53,601 nucleotides of DNA from Simkaniaceae bacterium (lineage in GTDB: Bacteria > Chlamydiota > Chlamydiia > Chlamydiales > JACRBE01): the NCBI GenBank assembly GCA_021734805.1, contig JAIPIG010000011.1:1-53601 (forward strand), in the 5' to 3' direction. Under the pieces are notes generated by a model. That model was not told the DNA's origin. It made no database searches and worked only from the letters and a program-made list of their open reading frames with translations. This document shows positions 34,619 to 42,646 of the stretch, one piece after another (positions within the stretch are counted from its first letter, which is position 1; each line of letters opens with the position of its first letter). The translations under genes were made by a program, and so were the position numbers.

Positions 34619-35629
34619 ATGACACCAGTAACATCCGGTCAATTAAACCCTAACGAGTATGACATAGGAGATCGTATAGCTCCCTTATCCTTTATGTCTT
34701 TAGTTGGATTTAGCTTACTACTTTATAGCAGTCAAACCCATAATACACTTCAAGGCCGCGTTGCATTTCTAGCAGGCGTCTCCTCTATTGGGTATGTCGT
34801 GAGAGAACTCGTTTTAAATCTCTTACTCCCTTCTGAAACTCAAAAAAGTCCTGCCAGAGCAAAATTCCCACCCCTCCCTGCTGCTCCAAAACAACCTTCT
34901 GCCCCCCGATTTCCTCATAACGAACCTAACCCTTCAGATCAATCTTCATTAATGAGCGGTGCAGCTGGTCTTATTTCTGCATTACACCATTCATTATCCC
35001 CACAAGAGCCACTGAGTACTGTATTGAGGGATGACTCAGGAGATCCACTACGACCACTTTCCCCGCTATTTAGCCGTCAAAAGAGAATGGGGCCTGAAGA
35101 GCTAGCTTCTCTTATTGAAAGAGATCATAGCGGTGGGGGCAAGCGCGCTAAAAGCCCTCCACGCGTCGGGGATGCCGCTGCTGCAAGCGTACCTACAAGA
35201 ATTTTATCACTCCCCTTAGGGACAGAGCGCGATTCTCCGGAGTGGTTAGATACTTCAGTGGGCGGAGGCAAGCGGGCGGAAAGCCCTCCAAGAGTTGATG
35301 CTGCTGCAAGCTTTTCATCTCCACCACTTCCCGCACATAGAATGCGTCAAAGGAGAATTCGTCCTGAAACAATGGCTTCTTTTGTTGGAATAGATCATAG
35401 CAGTGGAGGCAAGCGAGCTGAAAGCCCCCCAAGAATCGATGCTGCTGCAAGCTTTTCATCTCCACCCCCTAGAATAAGATGCAGATCCCCTGAGCGTGCA
35501 TCTGATCTCGACGCTTCGACCGTTGGGGAGAAGAGATCTGAAAGCCCTGCAAGAGTTGAAGATAAAGAAAAAAAAGAATCCCTTTCATCTTGGATTGGAA
35601 GTTTTTTTTCTAACAACTCGCATTCGTGA
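34619..35629 (+). CDS. Inc-like membrane protein with [KR]xxSP repeats
   Basis: The 336-residue product has two neighbouring hydrophobic segments (about residues 22-38 and 47-72) near the N-terminus, the bilobed arrangement of chlamydial inclusion-membrane proteins. A long polar tail follows. The tail holds four related blocks, K-R-A-K-S-P-P-R, K-R-A-E-S-P-P-R twice and K-R-S-E-S-P-A-R, the first three followed by D-A-A-A-x or D-A-A-A-S-F-S-S-P-P text. The DNA repeats lie near 35140, 35266, 35408 and 35529. Such basic serine-proline motifs are typical targets of proline-directed kinases and 14-3-3-type readers; that is inference. GAGGT before the ATG is a good ribosome site. Confidence 0.68.
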   Translation: MTPVTSGQLNPNEYDIGDRIAPLSFMSLVGFSLLLYSSQTHNTLQGRVAFLAGVSSIGYVVRELVLNLLLPSETQKSPARAKFPPLPAAPKQPSAPRFPHNEPNPSDQSSLMSGAAGLISALHHSLSPQEPLSTVLRDDSGDPLRPLSPLFSRQKRMGPEELASLIERDHSGGGKRAKSPPRVGDAAAASVPTRILSLPLGTERDSPEWLDTSVGGGKRAESPPRVDAAASFSSPPLPAHRMRQRRIRPETMASFVGIDHSSGGKRAESPPRIDAAASFSSPPPRIRCRSPERASDLDASTVGEKRSESPARVEDKEKKESLSSWIGSFFSNNSHS

Positions 35630-35648
35630 GAAATGTAGAATAGAGATA

Positions 35649-35673
35649 AAGCCGTATCCATTCGGTACGGCTT
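35649..35673. terminator. Bidirectional terminator between convergent genes
   Basis: AAGCCGTA (35649-35656) and TACGGCTT (35666-35673) form an 8-bp stem, extendable with a G-T pair, and T/A-rich sequence lies on both sides. It sits between the ends of two convergent genes. Confidence 0.65.
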
Positions 35674-35686
35674 ATCATTTAAGCAC

Positions 35687-36244
35687 TTAAAAGCCTAAGG
35701 CATAGCTTAAAGAAAGTGAAGGGCTCGGAGTTGATCCCTCTTTAAAAGCAGAAATTGCGGGAATTGCAAGATCAAGCTGAATCATATTTGGAAATCTTGT
35801 CTTGCGATTGAACTCAATTCCAACAGCTGCATTCAGCAAAATACCATGGAAATGTTTATGAGTTTCAAGATTATGAATACCTCCCCAGCTACCTCCAATC
35901 CCATAATAGGTGCTGTTGTTCTCCACCGGCTCTAGATAACGGATATACATGATTTTTGGCAGAGCATAGCTAATAACTTTTTGCTTAGATAACGAATAAC
36001 CCGCTACAGCTGAAAAATCAACACCGGACTCATGATAAACGACGCGTTTCCCAAAACTCAGTTGAGGTGCGATAATCCACATTTTATTATTTTCGATCCC
36101 TACAGTCCCCAAACTAAAATAGGTGAGATCATATTTGAGTACTTTCGGAAGAGGTTTACTTTGTTTAGATACAGCTTCTTTTTTTTCTTCTGCGTGCAAC
36201 GCTAATCCTGCAATCAACGTTAAGAAGACAAATAATCGTTTCAT
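35687..36244 (-). CDS. small outer-membrane protein, unknown
   Basis: The ATG at 36244 has AAGG at an optimal distance; an ATG two codons upstream does not. The 185-residue product starts with a signal peptide (M-K-R-L-F-V-F-L-T-L-I-A-G-L-A-L-H-A). The mature part has alternating strands and ends S-L-S-L-S-Y-A-L-G-F, a terminal phenylalanine with hydrophobic residues at alternate positions, as expected for outer-membrane beta-barrels. Only about eight strands would fit. No family is recognised. It is convergent with the Inc-like gene, with a shared terminator. Confidence 0.65.
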   Translation of the reverse strand: MKRLFVFLTLIAGLALHAEEKKEAVSKQSKPLPKVLKYDLTYFSLGTVGIENNKMWIIAPQLSFGKRVVYHESGVDFSAVAGYSLSKQKVISYALPKIMYIRYLEPVENNSTYYGIGGSWGGIHNLETHKHFHGILLNAAVGIEFNRKTRFPNMIQLDLAIPAISAFKEGSTPSPSLSLSYALGF

Positions 36245-36336
36245 ATGCATACCTTTTTAGATTTCTGTTTTAAAATCGTAAGGCAGCGATATTATTTATT
36301 TATGCTATATGAGACAATCTTAAAGAATTATTATAG

Positions 36337-36511
36337 TATACCGAAATAAATTGAAGAATTAGGTTTTATCTTCGCCGGCATCTTCGACTTTTCACCCTTA
36401 ATTTTTTGACCTATCTTCAATAGGATCAAAAAACTAAGCCGGCTAAAGCCTGATAAAAATTCGAAGCGCCACCAAAGCTAAAATTCCAATTCTTCAACTC
36501 ATTTCGGTATA
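36337..36511. repeat. MITE-like element, TATACCGAAAT family (family B)
   Basis: This 175-bp element has inverted ends: TATACCGAAATAAATTGAAG on the left, and on the right the complement of TATACCGAAATGAGTTGAAG, continuing to about 26 bp. In the centre (36402-36433) TTTTTTGA and TCAAAAAA form a hairpin with CCTA/TAGG. The ends lie within TATA, consistent with insertion at TA. It occupies most of the 316-base gap between genes; a further TTTTGGTATA lies at 36519-36528. Confidence 0.8.
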
Positions 36512-36560
36512 TATTCCATTTTGGTATATCATTTACAAAAAGAACAAGGATTCTATTTTT

Positions 36561-37073
36561 ATGCACTTTGAGATTTTAAAGAAAGACCAAGAAGAAATGC
36601 TAAAGGAATGGCTTAAGCAGGACTATGTAGCCGAATTTTGGCATGGGTCCGGTCTGCGAAATACGCTAAACTCCATTTCACAGTTCGTTAAGGGAGAAAA
36701 ACCGCAGCATACGCTCTGGATCGCTTATGATGGAACCATTCCATTTGGCTATCTGATGACTTTAAATATTGATTTTGAGAAGGATCATCTCTATGCAAAA
36801 TATCTTACTCCTTCTTCAAAGGCCATCACTCTTGACCTGCTTATTGGTAACCCCTCCTATTTAGGGAAAGGGCTTGGGACTCGAATGATCAAAGAACTTC
36901 TACTACAGAAATTCGGCGATGTAACCGATGTATTTATGGATCCGGAAACAGATAACCTGAAAGCGATTCATGTTTATGAAAAAGCAGGTTTTCGCAAGCT
37001 AGAGGAAATCATACCCTCATGGGACCAATCCTGCTCATGCGTACTGATGCACCTTAAAACCGGAGTTAAATAA
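36561..37073 (+). CDS. GNAT acetyltransferase, AAC(6')-like
   Basis: The 170-residue product has the GNAT core: L-T-P-S-S-K-A-I-T-L-D-L-L-I-G, acetyl-CoA loop Y-L-G-K-G-L-G-T-R-M-I near residue 112, and D-P-E-T-D-N-L-K-A-I-H-V-Y-E-K-A-G-F near residue 140. These are the patterns of the aminoglycoside 6'-N-acetyltransferase/acetyltransf_8 branch. The chemistry is acetyl transfer to an amine; whether an aminoglycoside is the true substrate is unknown. AAGGA lies 11 bases before the ATG. It overlaps the convergent symporter gene by eight bases and sits just downstream of a family B repeat. Confidence 0.85.
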   Translation: MHFEILKKDQEEMLKEWLKQDYVAEFWHGSGLRNTLNSISQFVKGEKPQHTLWIAYDGTIPFGYLMTLNIDFEKDHLYAKYLTPSSKAITLDLLIGNPSYLGKGLGTRMIKELLLQKFGDVTDVFMDPETDNLKAIHVYEKAGFRKLEEIIPSWDQSCSCVLMHLKTGVK

Positions 37074-38421
37074 TCCCGATGAGATTAAGTAATATAATGA
37101 TAATGACTATCGGGGCAATAAAGCAGATACTAATTTCAAGGAACCCCTTTAAAACCGGTGCTCTATCAAACAAGTGATTCGTTCCCACTTGCAAATGATC
37201 AAGGGCCTGTTTAACCCCCCATTTCCATCCTGCAAGAGTTACGGCAAGGAGTCCGCCAAGAGGAACGAAAATATTAACGCTGACATATGAGATGAAATTA
37301 AAGAAAGTCATTCCAAAAAAAGAATGGTGTTTCCATATCCCAAAAGAAAGTGCACTTGGAATTCCAAGCAAAAAGGCTCCAAGAGCGACTAAAATAACTG
37401 CAGTATGTCGAGAAAACTTCTTTTCATCACAAAGATACGCAATCGCCGGTTGCATTGCAGAAATTTGCGAGGTTAATCCCGCTAAAAAAATCGTCATGAA
37501 GAATAACAGTGCAAAAAAGTAGCCCCCTTTCATCTGAGAAAAAATGAGGGGAAGCGTTTTAAACATTAAATCAGGACCTGAAGCAGGCGGCATCCCCGCC
37601 GAAAAAACAATGGTAAAAATAGAGATTCCGGCCATAAGAGAAACGATAATCACAGAAGAGGCAATAGGGAGACAGATATGAGGAATATTTTCTTTGCGTG
37701 TTAAATAACTCCCATAAGTGACCATCGTTCCTTGCCCCAAACTCAATGCAAAAAAGGCTTGGCCAAGTGCCATAATAACCACATCCGGCGTAATAGCCGC
37801 AAGATTGGGATTGAATAAAAAATGAAGCGCTTTTTCAGCTCCCGGCAGCGTTAATCCTTTAATAACTAAAACAAGCAAGATACACATGAGAAGAGGCATT
37901 AATACCTTATTCCACGATTCAATGCCTTTTTGAACTCCAAGATATAAGATCAAACTACTGAGGAGCATAAACCCAAAATGCCATCCGCTAATCCACCAAG
38001 GAGACATAATCAAATGCGAATAAAAGCTAATCGTTTGCTCTGCGTTGTGAAAATGGGTCAAATGACCTAATAGAGCCTCAACAACATAACCTAATGTCAG
38101 TCCTGCAATCACGCTATAAAATGAGCTGACGACAAATCCTGTCAAAATTGTCATTTTGCCGCTCATCCCCCACCACTTGGATTGACCAAGCTTCTCAAAT
38201 GCACCTGACGGGCTTGTCTGAGTCCGGCGCCCTATCGCCACTTCGGTTAAAAAAACGGGGATTGATACGAGAATTAAGCAGACGCAAAAAATAAGAACAA
38301 AAGCACCCCCTCCCGAATCACCTACAATATAAGGGAAACGCCAGATGCTTCCAAGACCCACAGCAGAACCAATTGCCGCCCACATAAATCCGATTTTTGA
38401 TTTCCACTGCTCTCTTTTCAT
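37066..38421 (-). CDS. Sodium-dependent SNF/NSS-family amino acid transporter
   Basis: The 451-residue protein carries the neurotransmitter:sodium symporter N-terminus: W-K-S-K-I-G-F-M-W-A-A-I-G-S-A-V-G-L-G-S-I-W-R-F-P-Y in shortened form, then G-G-G-A-F-V-L-I-F. About eleven or twelve membrane segments follow. The family imports amino acids or related compounds with sodium. A GTG two codons upstream (38427) could also start translation. In an intracellular parasite it would serve amino acid uptake. It is divergent from the repeat-rich gap at 38428-38861. Confidence 0.9.
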   Translation of the reverse strand: MKREQWKSKIGFMWAAIGSAVGLGSIWRFPYIVGDSGGGAFVLIFCVCLILVSIPVFLTEVAIGRRTQTSPSGAFEKLGQSKWWGMSGKMTILTGFVVSSFYSVIAGLTLGYVVEALLGHLTHFHNAEQTISFYSHLIMSPWWISGWHFGFMLLSSLILYLGVQKGIESWNKVLMPLLMCILLVLVIKGLTLPGAEKALHFLFNPNLAAITPDVVIMALGQAFFALSLGQGTMVTYGSYLTRKENIPHICLPIASSVIIVSLMAGISIFTIVFSAGMPPASGPDLMFKTLPLIFSQMKGGYFFALLFFMTIFLAGLTSQISAMQPAIAYLCDEKKFSRHTAVILVALGAFLLGIPSALSFGIWKHHSFFGMTFFNFISYVSVNIFVPLGGLLAVTLAGWKWGVKQALDHLQVGTNHLFDRAPVLKGFLEISICFIAPIVIIIILLNLIGII

Positions 38422-38511
38422 CTTCACACAAAAGTTATAAAAGCATTATTGTAAATGATCTGAATCCCAATAATCAAGAAATAACAAAATGTTTGCCCTT
38501 TTCACTTATAC

Positions 38512-38674
38512 TGCTTGTGACTCAAGAGTTGTTTTTTTTGTCGCCGGCATCCCCGCTTGGCCCTTTTACCTCACCTCTGCCTATTGTCAATAGCGCTCCC
38601 TTTCAGGTAGAAGGGCCTTCGGCCCGATCGACCAGCGCGCATCGCCGGCTTCTAAAAATCCCAACTCTTGAATC
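38512..38674. repeat. Palindromic repeat, family C
   Basis: CTCAAGAGTTG (38521-38531) and CAACTCTTGAA (38662-38672) are inverted ends with a mismatch, each followed inward by a GCCGGC block. The centre has a GGGCC-TTC-GGCCC hairpin near 38613-38625. The left arm recurs in inverted orientation at 20507-20553. The 440-base gap around it holds no convincing gene. Confidence 0.65.
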
Positions 38675-38861
38675 CCCCCAGTATAAACAAGAGCCAAGGA
38701 CCTCGTATTTTTTTGGTTAATTTTACAAGATTGGCAATCACATCTCATAAATATTTTATAGCATTAAAGGCATGGATTTATTGCAAATATATGCCTTATT
38801 AGGTATATAAAAACGATAGACCTATGCTGTTATAGGCATATTTAACTAGCAAGGAAAAGAA

Positions 38862-39081
38862 ATGATAAAAAAACCTTCAAAGTCAGAAAAGCTCATTCTC
38901 AATGAGATCATCGATACCGCCGGGCTATGACCCTTTTGAGCTTGCCATCTCATTGGCTAATCTGAAATTGGCCCATGCCATCCACCACGCCGGCTATTCA
39001 TATACTCACAGCAACCCACGATCCATTAAACTCCTCCAACATCAAGCAATACTTCATGAGTTTGAAATGCAACTTCGATAA
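38862..39081 (+). pseudogene. Small gene with a single-base frameshift, unknown
   Basis: ATG 38862 (AAGGAAAAG upstream) opens M-I-K-K-P-S-K-S-E-K-L-I-L-N-E-I-I-D-T-A and stops at 38930. Shifting by one base inside a GGG run at 38922-38924 continues as G-Y-D-P-F-E-L-A-I-S-L-A-N-L and runs to a stop at 39081, giving about 73 residues in all. The joined protein is helical with several histidines and no recognised family. It is a recent pseudogene, or a base-calling error. A family A element begins 17 bases later. Confidence 0.6.
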
Positions 39082-39097
39082 GCTCTGAATTCTTAAA

Positions 39098-39279
39098 CTC
39101 GACTTTGCAACTTTTTGGACCCAAAGGCCTCGAGATATTTGTTTTCGGGGGAGTTATTAAAACCGGGAAGGGGTTTTTTACCCCTTCCCGGTTTTAATAA
39201 TCTCCTAGCTCGACCTACGGTCGAGCGCATGATGCGCAAATAGACGGGGCAGGCGGGCCCAAAAAGTTGCAAAGTCGAG
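39098..39279. repeat. MITE-like element, family A, copy 2
   Basis: The 182-bp copy is nearly identical to that at 33789 and in the same orientation. It is flanked by a different 5-bp direct repeat, TTAAA (39093-39097 and 39280-39284). Its second hairpin (39208-39226) differs from copy 1 by a T-A to C-G pair, which keeps the stem. Confidence 0.87.
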
Positions 39280-39376
39280 TTAAATCACGAGCCATATAAA
39301 AAGATAGGGGTGGGAAAAAATAAAAATCTCATTTAAAATAGACTGCAATATTTGGATTGATCGGAGAATAGCCCCA

Positions 39377-40783
39377 ATGAAAAAGAATAAAAGTTTGAAT
39401 GTCTTCCTACTGACAATGATTAACATCGCGACGATTTTAAGCATCCGAAACTGGCCTTTGACTGCTGAATTTGGTTTTTCAGCTATTTTCTACATTTTGC
39501 TTGCGGCAATTATCTTTCTACTCCCCGTCTCATTCATCGCAGCAGAGCTCGCAACCGGATGGCCTCATAAGGGAGGGATTTTTGTATGGGTAAGAGAAGC
39601 TCTTGGACATCGATGGGGATTTTTAGCCGTTTGGCTTCTTTGGGTAGAAAATGTCGTCTATTACCCCCTTCTTCTATCGTTTGTTGCCGGAACACTGGCC
39701 TTTGTCTTTATGCCTGCTCTAGCTCAAAATCCGGTATTTACATTTAGTGTTATCATCGTCTCCTTTTGGATGTTCACCCTCATCAATTTAAGGGGGATGA
39801 AATTATCAGGATGGATTAGTTCGGTTGGAGCCATTATTGGTACTCTAGTTCCGGGAGTACTCATTATTTTTCTCGGATTCTGGTGGCTGACAACGCCTAA
39901 TCCCATTCAAATTGAAATGAGCTGGAGTCACGCTTTCCCTAAAATTAATTCTCTTCACCAATTTACACTGCTCACAGGCGTGATCCTCAGCTTTGCCGGA
40001 ATGGAAATGCCTGCCGTTCATGCTAATGACGTGATTAATCCTCAACGCAACTATCCCAAAGCCATTTTCTTGTCTGCCCTTATCATTGTAGTGCTCTCTA
40101 TTTTGGGATCACTTGCGATTGCATTTATTATCCCAAAATCTGAAATCAGTTTAACTGCCGGCAGCATTGCAACAATCTATTATGTCTTTACTCAGTACAA
40201 CCTACCTTTCTTTATTCCGATCCTTGCATTCATGATTATGATTGGGGCTCTTGCAACTCTGAGCACATGGATAGCCGGTCCCTCACGAGGGCTTCTCGCA
40301 GCAGCTGAAAATGGGGATTTTCCTCCCGTTTTCCATAAAGAAAATAAATTTGGCATGCCGATTGTGATGCTCGTTGGGCAGGCAGTTGTCGTATCGATTC
40401 TTGCTTTAGCTTTCTTTATTTTCCCAAGTGTTAGCGCCTCTGTTTGGGTTCTTGTCGCCCTCTCATCTCAGCTCTACCTGATTATGTACGCACTGATGTT
40501 TATATCAGCCATTGTTCTACGCTATAAAAAACCGCATATTCAAAGGGCTTTCAAAATCCCCTTCGGTAATTTTGGAATGTGGTTTGTAGGAGGACTTGGA
40601 CTTTTAGGCGCGATTGGCGTTTTTTTGACGGGATTTTTTCCGCCCGAAGAACTTAACTTTGGCAAGGCCCTTTTTTATGAGTCGTTTCTTCTTATAGGAA
40701 TTTGCATCTTCTGCACCATTCCCTTTATCATTTTAAAATTCAAAAAGCCCTCTTGGAATCTCAATCCTTCAAAGGCGCCTTAG
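39377..40783 (+). CDS. APC-family amino acid permease (glutamate/GABA-antiporter type)
   Basis: The 468-residue protein has about twelve membrane segments. I-A-T-I-L-S-I-R-N-W-P, A-E-L-A-T-G-W-P-H-K-G-G-I-F-V-W-V-R-E-A-L-G and F-A-G-M-E-M-P-A-V-H-A-N-D-V-I-N-P-Q-R-N-Y-P are typical of the glutamate:GABA antiporter/YjeM/XasA branch of the APC superfamily. Chlamydiae use such carriers for host amino acids. GGAGA lies upstream of the ATG. Its stop overlaps the end of the convergent MgtE gene by four bases. The exact substrate cannot be read from sequence. Confidence 0.88.
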   Translation: MKKNKSLNVFLLTMINIATILSIRNWPLTAEFGFSAIFYILLAAIIFLLPVSFIAAELATGWPHKGGIFVWVREALGHRWGFLAVWLLWVENVVYYPLLLSFVAGTLAFVFMPALAQNPVFTFSVIIVSFWMFTLINLRGMKLSGWISSVGAIIGTLVPGVLIIFLGFWWLTTPNPIQIEMSWSHAFPKINSLHQFTLLTGVILSFAGMEMPAVHANDVINPQRNYPKAIFLSALIIVVLSILGSLAIAFIIPKSEISLTAGSIATIYYVFTQYNLPFFIPILAFMIMIGALATLSTWIAGPSRGLLAAAENGDFPPVFHKENKFGMPIVMLVGQAVVVSILALAFFIFPSVSASVWVLVALSSQLYLIMYALMFISAIVLRYKKPHIQRAFKIPFGNFGMWFVGGLGLLGAIGVFLTGFFPPEELNFGKALFYESFLLIGICIFCTIPFIILKFKKPSWNLNPSKAP

Positions 40784-41757
40784 ACATGTTCGGCATGGAT
40801 GATGAATGAGGCGATGAGGAAATAAATGGTGGTCGTGACGACATCGGCCAACATTAATACGACGGGACCTGCTGCTACTTTAGGATCGAGTTTGAGCCGA
40901 TGAAGCGCAAAGGGAATTGCCGCCCCAATCAAAGCACTGATTACAATTGAAATCAGGATCCCTCCGGAAATAATAATCGCAGGTTCGTATCCATCGCCCC
41001 AAAAAATGGAAAGTGAGCCGACAATAACGGAGCAGGTAACAGAGAGCAAGACGTATAATTTGCACTGCTTAAGAAGACCCTTGAGATTGAATTTCAAATT
41101 GGTTTGATTGAGGCTTTGAGTCATCGATTGCATTGAAATTGATTCCGAAAGCGATAAAACAAGCGGAATGAACATCGCAAGGATAATAATCTGCTGGAGG
41201 ATATTCTCAAAAATCCTAGAGATTGCCGCACAAGAGAGCCCCCCAATAATCGTGCATAAAATCCATGGCATGCGATTGCGATAAGTATAAAGGGTGGAAA
41301 AAGGACGCCCTTCTTCAATAATCACCCCTAACATTTGAAAAATTTGCAGCCGTTTTTTTGCATGGGCGACATCGACAGATTCTTCGATATATACACCCAC
41401 ATCAATACTGCCCACAAGACGATTGTGTTCATCAACCACGGGAAGCGCGAGTAAGCGCTGCGTTTCCATTACTTCCATGGCCTCATGAACCGTCTGATTC
41501 TCATTGAGTGCAATGACATGGGGCTCAGTAATATCGGCAATTTTTGTATTGGATTTTTTAAGAAGAAGGTTACGAGTTGAAACAAGCCCTTTGAGCCGTC
41601 CTTCTTCATCAATGACATAGAAATAAAGCACTTTTTCATAAATATCCTTATTTCTCAACACGGCGATCGCCTCGTCAATCGTTTGATGCTCTAACACAAC
41701 CGTTTTGAGCGGCGTCATACAGCTTTTGACTTTGCGATCAAGATGCTCATATGTCAT
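40780..41757 (-). CDS. mgtE: MgtE-type magnesium transporter lacking the N-terminal domain
   Basis: The 325-residue product starts directly with two CBS modules (about residues 10-130; V-V-D-E-H-N-R-L-V-G-S-I-D-V). After a linking helix come five membrane segments, with L-S-E-S-I-S-M-Q-S and D-P-K-V-A-A-G-P-V-V-L-M-L-A-D-V-V matching the MgtE pore. Family members are usually about 450 residues with an N-terminal magnesium-sensing superhelical domain; it is missing here. Import of magnesium is likely, with altered gating. It is convergent with the APC gene and divergent from the methyltransferase. Confidence 0.88.
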   Translation of the reverse strand: MTYEHLDRKVKSCMTPLKTVVLEHQTIDEAIAVLRNKDIYEKVLYFYVIDEEGRLKGLVSTRNLLLKKSNTKIADITEPHVIALNENQTVHEAMEVMETQRLLALPVVDEHNRLVGSIDVGVYIEESVDVAHAKKRLQIFQMLGVIIEEGRPFSTLYTYRNRMPWILCTIIGGLSCAAISRIFENILQQIIILAMFIPLVLSLSESISMQSMTQSLNQTNLKFNLKGLLKQCKLYVLLSVTCSVIVGSLSIFWGDGYEPAIIISGGILISIVISALIGAAIPFALHRLKLDPKVAAGPVVLMLADVVTTTIYFLIASFIIHAEHV

Positions 41758-41820
41758 AATAGGGATACCCCTTTATTGGATTTACACTTCAACCACACCA
41801 TAGCGAGAGAAAAGTTATTT

Positions 41821-42588
41821 ATGAATAAAAAAACCACATCATGGGAATCTGTTGCAAAATGGTACGATCAATATATCGACCGAGAAGGCAATTATTTTCA
41901 CAGTGAAATTATTTTACCGCAACTTATCCCCTTGTTAGCCCTTGATGCCAATAAAAAACACTCTCTTCTCGATGTGGGATGTGGGCAAGGAATTATGAGC
42001 CGATCGATCCCAAAAGACGTCGCTTATTTCGGAATGGATAGTTCAAAAAAACTGATCCAAATGGCAAAAGCGCGAAAACCCAACTCTTCACACTCTTTTC
42101 TCTTACACGATGCAACACATCCTTTCCCTTTTGAGACAACATTTTCTCATGCGGTGATCCTACTCGCTCTACAAAACATGAAAGAGCCTGAAAAGGTTTT
42201 ATCGCAGATTGCCAAGCATCTTCAAGATCATGGCCGCCTTGTCATTGTCCTCAACCACCCTTGTTTTCGTATCCCGCGTCAATCCTCATGGGGGTATGAT
42301 GAACCCAAAAAGCTTCAGTACAGAAGAGTGGATCAATATATGAGCCCTATGGAAATCCCCATCCAAATGAACCCGGGGCAAAAAGAAAAATCCTCATTAA
42401 CATACTCCTATCACCATAGTCTATCTGCACTGAGTCATATGTTAAAGAAAAGCGGTTTTTGGATCGATGAAATCAAAGAGTGGTGTAGCGAAAAAACATC
42501 TGTTGGAGCGCGAGCGAAAGCGGAAAACCGATGCCGTAAAGAATTTCCAATGTTTCTCGCCATTGCATGTGAAAAACGATCAATATAG
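41821..42588 (+). CDS. SAM-dependent methyltransferase
   Basis: From ATG 41821 the 255-residue product has the class I methyltransferase motif L-L-D-V-G-C-G-Q-G-I near residue 53, F-G-M-D-S-S-K-K-L-I as motif II, and H-A-V-I-L-L-A-L-Q-N-M as motif IV. G-R-L-V-I-V-L-N-H-P-C-F follows. An in-frame ATG at 41743 would overlap the divergent MgtE gene and adds a poor N-terminus, so it is not used. The substrate is unknown; the C-terminal part resembles small-molecule methyltransferases. It is 58 bases upstream of glmS. Confidence 0.8.
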   Translation: MNKKTTSWESVAKWYDQYIDREGNYFHSEIILPQLIPLLALDANKKHSLLDVGCGQGIMSRSIPKDVAYFGMDSSKKLIQMAKARKPNSSHSFLLHDATHPFPFETTFSHAVILLALQNMKEPEKVLSQIAKHLQDHGRLVIVLNHPCFRIPRQSSWGYDEPKKLQYRRVDQYMSPMEIPIQMNPGQKEKSSLTYSYHHSLSALSHMLKKSGFWIDEIKEWCSEKTSVGARAKAENRCRKEFPMFLAIACEKRSI

Positions 42589-42646
42589 TGGATAATATCT
42601 CATTGCTAACATAAGATAACAACGGTAGATGATTATAGGGTGAAAT

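Noticed and set aside
38397-38720. Plus-strand 107-residue frame in the gap after the symporter
   Set aside because: It runs through the family C palindrome, has no ribosome site and low-complexity composition; treated as non-coding.
42589-42646. glmS ribozyme upstream of glmS
   Set aside because: The leader is only 58 bases, too short for the ribozyme, and no core motifs are visible.
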